Assembly (NCBI RefSeq): GCF_023805255.1
Contig: NZ_JAMSCK010000001.1
Coordinates: 62,001-126,000, forward strand
Reading direction: 5' to 3'
Origin: Gramella jeungdoensis
GTDB lineage: Bacteria; Bacteroidota; Bacteroidia; Flavobacteriales; Flavobacteriaceae
DNA: 64,000 nt
Shown: positions 56,196 to 64,000 of the stretch, in pieces
Numbering within the stretch: position 1 is the first letter of the stretch
Layout: the number at the start of each line of letters is the position of its first letter
The notes under the pieces: generated by a model
The model's database searches: none
Seen by the model: only the letters and a program-made list of their open reading frames with translations
Told to the model about the DNA's origin: nothing
Translations under genes and position numbers: made by a program

Positions 56196-56328
56196 AGGTC
56201 TAGAAAGCCAATAGACAGGTCATTACGAACGAAGTGAAGTAATCTGCAATTGATTACCTATATAATGTGGAGATTGCTTCGTTCCTCGCAATGACAGGTG
56301 AAAAGAACTTTTTAGACCTCTTTTTTTT
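56196..56328 (+). terminator. folD terminator split by an interspersed repeat
   Basis: AGGTCTAGAAAG (56196-56207) can pair over 12 base pairs, with one G-T pair, with the arm at 56308-56319 (CTTTT then TAGACCT), and the right arm is followed by C and eight T. It has the layout of an intrinsic terminator, but the loop is 100 bases long and is filled with a palindromic repeat, which by itself would fold and bring the arms together. Confidence 0.6.
56214..56299. repeat. interspersed imperfect palindrome
   Basis: GTCATTACGAACGAAGTGAA and following (left arm, 56219-56245) is the near inverse of AGATTGCTTCGTTCCTCGCA and following (right arm, 56271-56295). The core text GTCATTGCGA...GAAGCAATCT is a repeat type I know from many Bacteroidota genomes, usually between genes. 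The two arms differ at a few positions. Confidence 0.75.
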
Positions 56329-56737
56329 AAGCGGCTTCGATGTCTTCTCGTTCCAGTTTCCAGTCTAAATAATTATGGAGATCAGATTCGATGAATCTTA
56401 GTCCGAAGGTTAACACGGCGAAATCATCTATATATCCAAGTCCGGGAATAAAATCGGGGACAATGTCCAGAGGGTTAAGAATGTAAAGAAATGCGAAAGC
56501 GATGGTCGCGATCGTGAACCACGGCACCTGGGTGTAAATCCCTTTCCGGTAGTCACGAAGCATGCCATACATTACTTTCCCCAGTTCGGCATACTTTTTA
56601 AGCATGTTGGAATTAATGATCTTGTCGGCGATCTGTTCATGATTTCTCATGGCAACATTCACATCACCATCATCAATCTTGGTGATCTCACTTTTTACAA
56701 AATCCTCATCAATTTCTTTTTTCTTTTTTCCGAACAT
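56327..56737 (-). CDS. YkvA family protein (DUF1232)
   Basis: A 136-residue protein. The DUF1232 core is FLYILNPLDIVPDFIPGLGY followed by IDDFAVL, with a hydrophobic helix just before it (WFTIATIAFAFLYIL), so membrane association is likely. N-terminal 60 residues are charged and helical. Function unknown. It begins 19 bases after the AI-2E-type gene on the same strand. Its stop codon lies in the T run of the folD terminator. Confidence 0.85.
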   Translation of the reverse strand: MFGKKKKEIDEDFVKSEITKIDDGDVNVAMRNHEQIADKIINSNMLKKYAELGKVMYGMLRDYRKGIYTQVPWFTIATIAFAFLYILNPLDIVPDFIPGLGYIDDFAVLTFGLRFIESDLHNYLDWKLEREDIEAA

Positions 56738-56756
56738 ATCTCCTTTATTTAATTAT

Positions 56757-57776
56757 TTATAATCTGTGATGGGCGTTGCCGTATTCCTTTTTATATATCT
56801 TCAGAATAAGAAGAAAAAGTGAAATTAGCAAAGGCCCGAATATTAATCCAATAAAACCGAACAGGGGTACCCCAACGATCACGCCAAAAAGTGTGATGAG
56901 TGGATGTACGCTTGCCAGTTTTTCCAGTACATACAATCTTATGATATTATCAGTTGAACCAACCACTACAAACCCATAGATCAACAGGGTTACAGCCTGC
57001 CAGTCATTTCCCTGTGCAAAAAGAAGAATAGAGGCGGGTATCACACCTATGGCAGTTCCAATAAAAGGAATCATGGAGCCAATAGCGGTAATTACAAACC
57101 AAAAGAATGGATCGGGAACCCCAAATATTAAAAATCCGATTAAAGCTATCACTCCCTGAACAATAGCGACTAGCGGAATCCCGAGTGCATTTGATTTTAC
57201 AAGTTCATTGCTTTCCTCCCCAATTATTCTAAGGTTATCCTTTCCCAAGGGAATGTATGTGATCATGGATTCTCTCAAAGACTGACGATTAGTTAGCATA
57301 TAATAAAGCATAAAATACATGATCCCTATCGCTATAAATGCATTGAAGGTACCCCCGGCCAGGCTTTGCAGGTTCGCCGAAACCCAGTTGGTAATTGCAG
57401 AAGTGTCAATACTGGAGCTGATATTATAGCCTAAATACTCTTCAAAATTGTTTAACTGGGCTTTAAGTGCGCTTAGCACTCTTTCTGAATTTGATACTGC
57501 TTTTCCTATTTTGGAGGTAAGCATGAAAGCAATGATGGAAACCGGGATCAATATACCTACAAAGGAAATGGTCATAAGCAATGTCGCTGCCAAAGGTGGT
57601 TTCCATCCTCTGTTTAATAGACCTTTCATCATTGGTTTAAGTATTACATATAAAGTAACAGCACCAAGAACTCCCGAAAGATAGGGGAGCATCTCTTTGA
57701 AAATTAAAACCGTTAAGAAAAGTATTAGCAGCAGCACAAAAATCTGGCGTACTAAAGACGGTTTAAGTCTATCCAT
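56757..57776 (-). CDS. AI-2E family transporter (PerM/YdiK type)
   Basis: A 339-residue membrane protein with about eight hydrophobic helices. Paired helices at the start, a cytoplasmic helical part (residues about 85-140) and the late LITLFGVIVGVPLFGFIGLIFGPL (cited in part as FGFIGLIFGPLL) are typical of the family. Members export small molecules or ions (autoinducer-2 in one case, Na+/H+ in others); the substrate here is unknown. Upstream gene of the YkvA-like gene. Confidence 0.88.
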   Translation of the reverse strand: MDRLKPSLVRQIFVLLLILFLTVLIFKEMLPYLSGVLGAVTLYVILKPMMKGLLNRGWKPPLAATLLMTISFVGILIPVSIIAFMLTSKIGKAVSNSERVLSALKAQLNNFEEYLGYNISSSIDTSAITNWVSANLQSLAGGTFNAFIAIGIMYFMLYYMLTNRQSLRESMITYIPLGKDNLRIIGEESNELVKSNALGIPLVAIVQGVIALIGFLIFGVPDPFFWFVITAIGSMIPFIGTAIGVIPASILLFAQGNDWQAVTLLIYGFVVVGSTDNIIRLYVLEKLASVHPLITLFGVIVGVPLFGFIGLIFGPLLISLFLLILKIYKKEYGNAHHRL

Positions 57777-57803
57777 TTGTTACTGGTTGGTTATAAAATA
57801 ATA

Positions 57804-58226
57804 CTACTTGGCGAAAAGCTGATCTATATTTTTAAATGCTTTGAATTCCAGAGCATTTCCGCAGGGGTCTCTAAAGAACATCGTAGCCTGTTCTCCCGGT
57901 TTCCCTTCAAATCTTATATAAGGCTCTATCACAAACTCAATATTCTTGCTTTTAAGCAGTTTAGCGAATTCATGAAATACATCCCACTGTAATACAACGC
58001 CAAAATGCGGAACAGGAACATCTTTCCCATCAACAGGATTGGATGTGGAGGCCTTTGTCTCCTGGGGATCCTGGTAATGGATCACCAGCTGATGACCAAA
58101 GAAGTTAAAATCTACCCAGTGATCACTACTTCTGCCTTCCCCGCAGCCCAATGTCTCTTTATAGAATTTTCTGCATTTCTCGAGATCAGAAACCGGGATG
58201 GCCAGATGAAAGGGTTGTATCTTCAT
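57804..58226 (-). CDS. VOC superfamily protein (glyoxalase-like)
   Basis: A 140-residue protein of the vicinal-oxygen-chelate fold: [20 protein letters not shown] in the first beta-alpha-beta-beta-beta unit, and [14 protein letters not shown], then [13 protein letters not shown] in the second. The histidine near residue 7, that in PHFG and the glutamate in NALEFK could be metal ligands. Dioxygenase, lyase and resistance members exist; no exact function can be given. Confidence 0.85.
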   Translation of the reverse strand: MKIQPFHLAIPVSDLEKCRKFYKETLGCGEGRSSDHWVDFNFFGHQLVIHYQDPQETKASTSNPVDGKDVPVPHFGVVLQWDVFHEFAKLLKSKNIEFVIEPYIRFEGKPGEQATMFFRDPCGNALEFKAFKNIDQLFAK

Positions 58227-58338
58227 GATGCTGTAATTAAATATTGTCTTAAAAAGATTATTAATGACCGGCTATACAGCCGATTTAAAAATAACAAGAA
58301 CTGAATACAATTCAACAAGCCCCATCGCTAATAATCTG

Positions 58339-59136
58339 TTAAGATTTGAATTTTCGGGGTCTTTTGGTCTTTTTTGGTTTACTGTCAGTAGTTTCAATTA
58401 AAGAACCTTCCTCAGTTTTGGTAGATTCTCCAAGCAGTTCGTTTATGGTCTTCAGTTCTTCTTTTGTAAGATCACGCCATTTTCCTACTGGAATATCCAG
58501 TTGCACATTCATAATGCGGATTCTCTTAAGGGAAGTAACCTCATAGCCTAAAAATTCACACATTCTCCTTATCTGCCTGTTCAATCCCTGGGTGAGAATG
58601 ATTCTGAAGGTGTGTTTCCCAAGCTTCTCAACTTCACATTTTCGTGTTACAGTGTCCAGAATAGGAACCCCGTTAGACATTCGTTTTATAAAATCTGAAG
58701 TGATTGGCTTGTTTACCGAAACCACATATTCCTTTTCGTGATTATTCCTTGCGCGAAGGATCTTGTTTACGATATCTCCATCATTAGTAAGAAAAATTAG
58801 ACCCTCGCTTGGTTTATCCAGTCGGCCAATAGGGAAGATCCTTTTAGGGTAATTGATATAATCGATAATATTGTTCTTTTCCACCCGAGTGTCGGTGGTA
58901 CAAACAATCCCTACCGGTTTATTAAAGGCAAGATATACATTGGGTTCCTTCAATTCGGCTTTTGAAACGGGTTCTCCGTCAACTTTCACTACGTCGCCGG
59001 GAGAAACTTTAGTTCCCATTTCGGGTACTTTATCATTTATTGTGATTCGGCCCTGGTCTATTAATTTATCGGCTTCTCTTCTGGAGCAGTATCCTAACTG
59101 ACTTAAATACTTATTTATTCTAACTTCTTCTGCCAT
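58339..59136 (-). CDS. rluF: 23S rRNA pseudouridine synthase RluF-type
   Basis: A 265-residue RsuA-family enzyme. N-terminal S4 domain [20 protein letters not shown], then the catalytic part with the essential aspartate in [12 protein letters not shown] and the end [17 protein letters not shown] and [11 protein letters not shown], which suit RluF (U2604 of 23S rRNA). The frame is open up to 59220, but [10 protein letters not shown] at 59136 is the family start. The C-terminal 30 residues are a basic tail rich in [14 protein letters not shown] -7 box TATCTTTG is seen at 59160-59153 (minus strand). Confidence 0.9.
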   Translation of the reverse strand: MAEEVRINKYLSQLGYCSRREADKLIDQGRITINDKVPEMGTKVSPGDVVKVDGEPVSKAELKEPNVYLAFNKPVGIVCTTDTRVEKNNIIDYINYPKRIFPIGRLDKPSEGLIFLTNDGDIVNKILRARNNHEKEYVVSVNKPITSDFIKRMSNGVPILDTVTRKCEVEKLGKHTFRIILTQGLNRQIRRMCEFLGYEVTSLKRIRIMNVQLDIPVGKWRDLTKEELKTINELLGESTKTEEGSLIETTDSKPKKTKRPRKFKS

Positions 59137-59152
59137 AAAACTTATTCTCAAA

Positions 59153-59160
59153 CAAAGATA
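59153..59160 (-). promoter_or_regulatory. -7 promoter box for rluF
   Basis: The minus strand reads TATCTTTG, a perfect TAnnTTTG box, 16 bases before the rluF ATG at 59136; it also supports that start against the longer frame. A TTG at the right distance is missing. Confidence 0.5.
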
Positions 59161-59267
59161 CAAGATAAGATTTCGGGAGGGGAAGACGAAAAAAATTAAA
59201 ATTTTAAAAACCTCAGGCAACCTTTCGTAACTTTCCTACGTCTATATAAATAGAAGGCCTTTTGAAA

Positions 59268-59834
59268 ATGGTAAAAGTCATACAGCTTTTTAAAAACGAA
59301 ACTTCTTTGATTGGGAAAGCAGCCGCGGGAAACCGTGATGCCCAGCAAAAGTTGTATGAGATACATTCTCCAAAGATGCTGAGCGTTTGCAGGCAGTATA
59401 TAAAAGACCTGCACCATGCTGAAGAGGTAATGCTGAATGGTTTTTTCAAGGTCTTTACACATCTGAAAGAATTTAAGGCTGAAGGTAGTTTTGAAGGGTG
59501 GATAAGAAGGATAATGATAAGAGAATCGATTTCTTTTTTAAGACAATATAAAAAGCTGGAATTTCAGGAAGACCTTGGTTATGAGTCGAAAGAGGTTTTC
59601 AATAATATAAATTCAGAAATGGATGTGGCCGATATTCAGAATTTGATAGATGCTTTACCGGAAGGTTATAAAATGGTGTTTGTGCTGTATGCGGTGGAAG
59701 GTTACAAGCATTCTGAAATATCAAAAATGCTTGATATAAGTGAAGGGACTTCAAAATCCCAGTTATTTAAAGCACGAAAAATGCTTCAGGAAAAATTAAA
59801 AACAATTAACTCAACAGGCTATGGCACCAATTAA
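59268..59834 (+). CDS. ECF-type RNA polymerase sigma factor
   Basis: A 188-residue sigma factor of the extracytoplasmic-function class. Region 2 spans about residues 20-85 (QQKLYEIHSPKMLSVCRQYI, FKVFTHLKEFKAEGSFEGWI), region 4 about 125-180 (ALPEGYKMVFVLYAVEGYKH, SEISKMLDISEGTSKSQLFK). The ATG at 59268 is chosen over a TTG two codons earlier. It overlaps the next gene, for a membrane protein, by 14 bases, typical for a sigma factor and its anti-sigma partner. Which genes it controls is not visible; the envelope gene at 60698 is a candidate. Confidence 0.92.
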   Translation: MVKVIQLFKNETSLIGKAAAGNRDAQQKLYEIHSPKMLSVCRQYIKDLHHAEEVMLNGFFKVFTHLKEFKAEGSFEGWIRRIMIRESISFLRQYKKLEFQEDLGYESKEVFNNINSEMDVADIQNLIDALPEGYKMVFVLYAVEGYKHSEISKMLDISEGTSKSQLFKARKMLQEKLKTINSTGYGTN

Positions 59835-60588
59835 ATTTGAAGAGCACGTAAGGGAGCAGCTTGAAAAGAGGGAAATACAGCCTTCTGCCGGAAGCTGGGA
59901 TAAACTAAGCTCAAGGCTGGGTGAGACTGAAAACAGACCACGAAGAAAATGGTGGATCTCCGCTGCTGCCGCAGTAATTGTCCTTGTCGTTGCCAGTTTG
60001 ATATTTATAGATCAGCAGAAAGGGATTGAGGCCCCTATTGTGGAAAACCCGGCAGAAATGAAGAAAAGTGAGCCTCAAAACCCTGAAAATTTTGAAAAAG
60101 CCGATCGAATAGCTTCAGAAGAAAATAGCGATGTAATTCAGGAAAAAACAGAGGAGGTAAAACCTCAGGAAATAGTGGAAACTGGAAGAGCCAAAGAGAA
60201 GATACAAAATGATTCAAACGAAAGTCAACTGGCTCAAAACTCTTCTAAAGACAGGGTCCTGATTGAACCGATCAGAATAACACCTCCTGTAAGGGATGCG
60301 GAAAATCCGACTCAATTTTCCCAACAGATAAACGAGTTACTGGCAAAGGTTGCTCAAAAGGAAGAGCAAAACGGTGATGTTACGGAAGCAGAGGTGAACA
60401 GGCTACTTGCAGAAGCTGCTCGCGAAATTAGCCAGTCCGGAAAATATACAGAAGGAGACGTAAGTGCAGAGGCATTATTGGCTGATGTGGAATTTGAAAT
60501 GGATCAGTCTTTCAGGCAGGAGGTGTTTGAAGTTTTGAAAGAAGGTTTTTTAAAGGCCAGAACTGCGATCGCGACAAGAAACGAGTAA
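59821..60588 (+). CDS. membrane-anchored protein, likely anti-sigma factor
   Basis: A 255-residue protein with a cytoplasmic N-terminus of about 42 residues (FEEHVREQLEKREIQPSAGSWDKLSSRLGE in part), one membrane helix (WWISAAAAVIVLVVASLIFI, residues about 44-63) and a long, acidic, glutamate- and asparagine-rich region outside, ending with a helical domain. It is not FecR- or zinc-anti-sigma-like in motif. The overlap with the sigma gene and the topology argue for an anti-sigma role; direct evidence is missing. Confidence 0.65.
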   Translation: MAPIKFEEHVREQLEKREIQPSAGSWDKLSSRLGETENRPRRKWWISAAAAVIVLVVASLIFIDQQKGIEAPIVENPAEMKKSEPQNPENFEKADRIASEENSDVIQEKTEEVKPQEIVETGRAKEKIQNDSNESQLAQNSSKDRVLIEPIRITPPVRDAENPTQFSQQINELLAKVAQKEEQNGDVTEAEVNRLLAEAAREISQSGKYTEGDVSAEALLADVEFEMDQSFRQEVFEVLKEGFLKARTAIATRNE

Positions 60589-60697
60589 TAAGAATCAAAT
60601 CAATTTAATTAATAATCCCGAAAGGGTCATTCATCAATCAATTTCTGATGAGGAAGACATTTGTCTGAATCGGACGAACACTAAAAACAATTTAACC

Positions 60698-61729
60698 ATG
60701 AAAACTATCATTATCTATTTTGCCCTGGCTTTATTCACTTTTGCAACACAATTTGTGTACTGTCAGGAAGATGATCAGAAAACCACTGAAGAAATAATTG
60801 AATCAAAAAGACAGGAGATCATTCAGGATGAAAAAGGAAAACTGAAAAAGAAGGTAGAAGAGATCAATTCCAGACTAGAAAAGGGGGTTATCACTTCTGA
60901 AGAGGCTGAAGATGAGAAAAAAGAAGCAGCAGAACTCCATGCGAAGAACATCGAGAATCGAATTGCTATTATGGAAAACAAAATGGAGTTGGAAGAAAGG
61001 AATAAAGAGACGAAAGCATATGTTGCCCTTGGGGATGATGGTAAGGTGATTACTATTAAAATAAATGAAGATCGCGAGAAGCAATATGACAAAAGGACAA
61101 CCAGTGACCTGGTTATTGCGGCAGGTTTTAATAATGCCCTGCAAGATGGCCAGTCTCTTAATGATTCCGATTTCAAGATAGGGGGAAGCCGTTTCTTTGA
61201 AATAGGCTGGGCATGGAAAACCAGGGTGTTTGATAAGTCTAACTGGTTGCGCCTTAAGTATGGTGTTTCTTTTCAGTTCAACGGGCTGAAGCCAACAGAT
61301 AACCGCTATTTTCTGACCGATGGAGATGAGACTTTCCTTGAAGAATATGATCTTGATCTTGATAAATCAAAATTCAGAATGGATAACCTGGTGGTTCCCG
61401 TGCACTTCGAATTTGGGCCTTCTACAAAGAACGAGAGTAAGAATTATGTTAGATATTCAACGCGTGGAAAATTCAAAATCGGTTTGGGAGGATATGCCGG
61501 CTTCAATATAGGCGAACGTCAAAAACTGAAATATAAGCTGGAGGGAGATAAACAAAAGGATAAGCTAAAAGGAGATTATAATACCAACGATTTTGTATAT
61601 GGCCTAAGTGGCTATATGGGTTGGGGCTGGGCTACCCTTTATGCGAAGTATGATCTTAACCCTATTTTCCAGGAACCCAATGTGGAACTTAACAATATTT
61701 CGGTAGGCCTAAGATTCGACGTGGATTAG
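60698..61729 (+). CDS. secreted coiled-coil protein with C-terminal beta-barrel
   Basis: A 343-residue protein with a signal peptide ending FVYCQ. Residues about 25-110 are a highly charged coiled coil (IESKRQEIIQDEKGKLKKKV and IENRIAIMENKMELEERNKE); residues about 130-343 look like a barrel (RFFEIGWAWKTRVF, GLGGYAGFNIGERQ, ISVGLRFDVD). It may link the outer membrane with another layer. It follows the sigma/anti-sigma pair by 109 bases and may be its target or sensor. Confidence 0.65.
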   Translation: MKTIIIYFALALFTFATQFVYCQEDDQKTTEEIIESKRQEIIQDEKGKLKKKVEEINSRLEKGVITSEEAEDEKKEAAELHAKNIENRIAIMENKMELEERNKETKAYVALGDDGKVITIKINEDREKQYDKRTTSDLVIAAGFNNALQDGQSLNDSDFKIGGSRFFEIGWAWKTRVFDKSNWLRLKYGVSFQFNGLKPTDNRYFLTDGDETFLEEYDLDLDKSKFRMDNLVVPVHFEFGPSTKNESKNYVRYSTRGKFKIGLGGYAGFNIGERQKLKYKLEGDKQKDKLKGDYNTNDFVYGLSGYMGWGWATLYAKYDLNPIFQEPNVELNNISVGLRFDVD

Positions 61730-61762
61730 CCAATAAATTTGTAGTTTTGTGTGAATCAAAAA

Positions 61763-61796
61763 AGACCTCACAGGTTTTTAAAAACCTGTGAGGTCT
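61763..61796. repeat. perfect 34-base palindrome (interspersed type)
   Basis: AGACCTCACAGGTTTTT followed at once by its exact inverse AAAAACCTGTGAGGTCT. It can form a 17-base-pair cruciform or hairpin. On the plus strand no T run follows, while on the minus strand six T follow, although no minus-strand gene ends here. It looks like an interspersed repeat of the kind found between genes in Flavobacteria, 22 bases before dnaG. Confidence 0.75.
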
Positions 61797-61818
61797 GGAT
61801 TTTAGACTACAGAAGAAA

Positions 61819-63777
61819 TTGATCTCAAAAACTACCATAGATAACGTCTTTGAAACTGCTCGTGTAGAGGAGGTGATCGGCGATTTTGTTCAGTTGAAAA
61901 AATCTGGAAGTAATTTAAAGGGCTTAAGTCCTTTTACCGATGAGCGTACACCGAGTTTTATGGTTTCTCCCGTTAAACAGATCTGGAAGGATTTTAGTAG
62001 TGGGAAAGGCGGGAATGTGGTGGCTTTTTTGATGGAGCATGAACACTTTACCTATCCCGAAGCCATAAAATATCTTGCTAAGAAATATGGTATTGAGATA
62101 GAGGAAACCCAACAGAGCGATGAGCAGAAAGAACAGGCAAATGAAAGGGAGAGTATGTATCTCGTTTCAGAATATGCCAATGAGTTCTTTCAAAAAGCTA
62201 TGCATGAGACAGATGAAGGTCAGGCAATAGGGCTGAGTTATTTCAAGGAAAGAGGTTTTTCTCCGGAAACTATCAAAAAATTTGATCTTGGTTATTCGCC
62301 GGATGATTGGGAAGCTTTGACAAAAAGCGCCCTTGATGAAGGTTATAAGCTGGAATATCTTGAAAAGACTGGTCTTACTATAGTTAAGGAGGATAAGAAA
62401 TTTGACAGGTTCAAGGGCAGGGTAATGTTTCCTATACATTCTATGTCTGGCCGGGTGCTCGGTTTTGGCGGAAGAATACTTTCCAATACTAAAAAAGCAG
62501 CAAAATATCTTAATTCACCCGAGAGCGATATCTATCATAAGAGTAAGGTGCTTTATGGGATCTATTATGCCAAGCAGGCTATTTCCCGGGAGGATAATTG
62601 TTACCTGGTTGAAGGTTATACCGATGTGATACAGTTCCATCAAAGCGGGATTGAGAATACGGTTTCTTCTTCTGGAACGGCTTTGACGCCCGAGCAGATA
62701 AGACTGATTAACCGTCTTACCAGGAATATTACAGTTCTTTTCGACGGAGATGCTGCAGGAACAAGGGCTTCTTTGCGAGGTATAGATCTTATCCTGGAAC
62801 AGGGAATGAATGTTAAGGTTTGTCCTTTTCCGGAAGGTGAGGACCCTGATAGTTTTGCAAGAAATAATTCTGAAGATGACCTTCGGGAGTTCCTTGCCGA
62901 AAATTCCTATGACTTTATCACGTATAAAGCTTCTCTTTTGATGGACGAGGCGAAAAATGATCCTGTGAAGAAAGCGGGACTTATTCGTGATATGGTGAAC
63001 AGCATCTCAAAAATTCCTGATAATATTCAGCAGGAAATTTACCTGCAGGAATGTTCGCGCATCATGGAGATTTCGGAAGATGTTCTTTATGCTACCCTTG
63101 CACAGATCCAGAATAAGGATGAAAAATCTACCCGGAAGCCGGGAAAACGAAATATGGAAGTGGTCAAGGAGGAATCGGCTCCTAAACCTAAGGTGGACCA
63201 CATGTATATTCTGGAAAGGAATATCATTAAGATCCTCATTCTTTATGGAAATAAAGAGGAAGAGTTTGAAGATCTTTTGCTAAAACAAAACGAGGAGACC
63301 GGCGAATTGGTATTAGAACCGGAAACTCAGGAAGCGAAGGTGTTCGAGAAGATATATCTTGATCTTCAGGAAGACGAGATCGCTTTCTCCAACGAGGACT
63401 TTAGAAAACTTTATAATATTCTTATCAATAAGCTGAACAGTCAGGAAGAATTCGTGGTAGGTAATGTTATTAATGAACTGGAAGCTTCACAGGCTAAGGA
63501 AATTACCGATATTCTAATGCAAGAGGAGCAGTATGAACTTCATAGCTGGGATCGTCATGATATTCCTGTAAAAGAAAAAGAACAGACCATAAAGCAGTTC
63601 GTTAGTCAGACCATCCTGAATCTTCGCAGACATCTTATTGACTGTAAACTGAACGAACTTTTAGAAAATATAAGAGTAGCCCAGACCGAAGATGAGAGGA
63701 CAGATATTAAAAATGAAGTGGTAGGCTTTAACAAACTACGCACTCTCCTGGCAGAAAGACTGGGGAGAGTTATGTAG
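61819..63777 (+). CDS. dnaG: DNA primase, lacking zinc ligands
   Basis: A 652-residue primase starting with TTG at 61819 (MISKTTIDNVFETARVEEVI). The N-terminal zinc-ribbon region keeps its wording (GLSPFTDERTPSFMVSP, then DFSSGKGGN), but the four places of Cys-His-Cys-Cys are Ser37, Thr40, Asp58 and Ser61, so no zinc can be bound there. The polymerase core and TOPRIM domain are intact: YLVEGYTDVIQFHQ, SSSGTALTPEQ, FDGDAAGTRAS. The C-terminal helicase-binding region is present. It makes RNA primers on the lagging strand. It converges with the LuxR-type gene with an 8-base overlap. Confidence 0.95.
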   Translation: MISKTTIDNVFETARVEEVIGDFVQLKKSGSNLKGLSPFTDERTPSFMVSPVKQIWKDFSSGKGGNVVAFLMEHEHFTYPEAIKYLAKKYGIEIEETQQSDEQKEQANERESMYLVSEYANEFFQKAMHETDEGQAIGLSYFKERGFSPETIKKFDLGYSPDDWEALTKSALDEGYKLEYLEKTGLTIVKEDKKFDRFKGRVMFPIHSMSGRVLGFGGRILSNTKKAAKYLNSPESDIYHKSKVLYGIYYAKQAISREDNCYLVEGYTDVIQFHQSGIENTVSSSGTALTPEQIRLINRLTRNITVLFDGDAAGTRASLRGIDLILEQGMNVKVCPFPEGEDPDSFARNNSEDDLREFLAENSYDFITYKASLLMDEAKNDPVKKAGLIRDMVNSISKIPDNIQQEIYLQECSRIMEISEDVLYATLAQIQNKDEKSTRKPGKRNMEVVKEESAPKPKVDHMYILERNIIKILILYGNKEEEFEDLLLKQNEETGELVLEPETQEAKVFEKIYLDLQEDEIAFSNEDFRKLYNILINKLNSQEEFVVGNVINELEASQAKEITDILMQEEQYELHSWDRHDIPVKEKEQTIKQFVSQTILNLRRHLIDCKLNELLENIRVAQTEDERTDIKNEVVGFNKLRTLLAERLGRVM

Positions 63778-64000
63778 TATTAAGTTGAAGTAACCTTGAT
63801 TGAGTAATGAGATCGGCAACATTATCTACCTTTAGCTTTTTAAGTAACCTGGTCTTATAAGTGCTCACCGTTTTTTCATTAATGTCAAGGGCTTCTGCGA
63901 TGTCTTTATTTCTTTTCCCTGAAGAAAGAAGATTCAGCACTTCTGATTCTCTTGTAGAAAGCTTTTTAAATTTTGTAATCAAACTCTTACCTCTTGATAT
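63770..64000 (-). CDS. LuxR/NarL-type response regulator, C-terminal part (cut by the window)
   Basis: The visible 76 codons form a LuxR-type helix-turn-helix: LSTRESEVLNLLSSGKRNKD and IAEALDINEKTVSTYKTRLL, followed by KKLKVDNVADLITQ. The frame runs open past the first possible start (a TTG at 63982) to the right edge of the window, so this is the DNA-binding end of a longer protein, by analogy a two-component response regulator. The receiver domain must lie outside. Confidence 0.85.
   Translation of the reverse strand: MSRGKSLITKFKKLSTRESEVLNLLSSGKRNKDIAEALDINEKTVSTYKTRLLKKLKVDNVADLITQSRLLQLNTT

Noticed and set aside
59137-59220. Longer N-terminus for rluF
   Set aside because: The added residues are hydrophobic, non-conserved and run over a -7 promoter box; [10 protein letters not shown] is the family start.

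Overview
The window is a stretch of chromosome from a member of the Bacteroidota, most probably a marine Flavobacteriaceae of the Gramella/Christiangramia type. The evidence is two SusC/SusD outer-membrane pairs, many proteins with a lipobox signal peptide or one ending in FAQ/YSQ, promoters of the Bacteroidota form (TTG or TTTG, about 19 bases, then TAnnTTTG), few Shine-Dalgarno sites, and protein sequences that read like flavobacterial ones throughout. No rRNA, tRNA, CRISPR array, prophage or complete insertion sequence was found. Both ends of the window cut a gene.

Layout. 1-7.5 kb: a cut polysaccharide-deacetylase-like gene, a YjjG-type nucleotidase, three envelope genes of unknown function (lipoprotein, DUF5723-like protein, acidic protein), then rarA, a rhomboid protease and rlmB. 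7.5-18.5 kb, minus strand: two SusC/SusD uptake pairs in tandem, each with its own promoter and terminator, the second with an extra surface lipoprotein; no glycan-degrading enzyme lies beside them. 18.8-36.1 kb: one continuous str-S10-spc-alpha cluster from rpsL to rplQ with fusA, secY, infA and rpoA. Gene gaps in it are mostly below 25 bases, and each of the five gaps longer than 50 bases can fold into hairpins or carries a promoter. 36.2-45.9 kb: carA, two beta-barrel type envelope proteins, eno, a glycogen-synthase-type glycosyltransferase, citrate synthase and two guanidino-group hydrolases (a dimethylargininase-like enzyme and CtlX). 45.9-53.3 kb: a BCCT transporter and an SDR/DUF2867 protein (minus), small envelope and unknown proteins, argS, and a 597-residue protein with nitronate-monooxygenase-like motifs. 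53.5-59.1 kb: ffh, a four-helix-bundle (S23/IVP-type) gene in what looks like an inserted cassette, folD, an interspersed repeat, then YkvA-like, AI-2E-type, VOC and rluF genes on the minus strand. 59.3-64 kb: an ECF sigma factor with a membrane partner and an envelope target-like gene, dnaG, and the cut end of a LuxR-type response regulator.

Most of the window is core housekeeping (translation, central metabolism, replication). The points most worth a second look are the structured RNA between rpsJ and rplC and the other structured gaps in the ribosomal cluster, the unusual nitronate-monooxygenase-like protein, a DnaG primase that lacks all four zinc ligands, the interspersed repeat lodged inside the folD terminator, and the four-helix-bundle cassette between ffh and folD. 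I did not find an obvious defence system or biosynthetic cluster.
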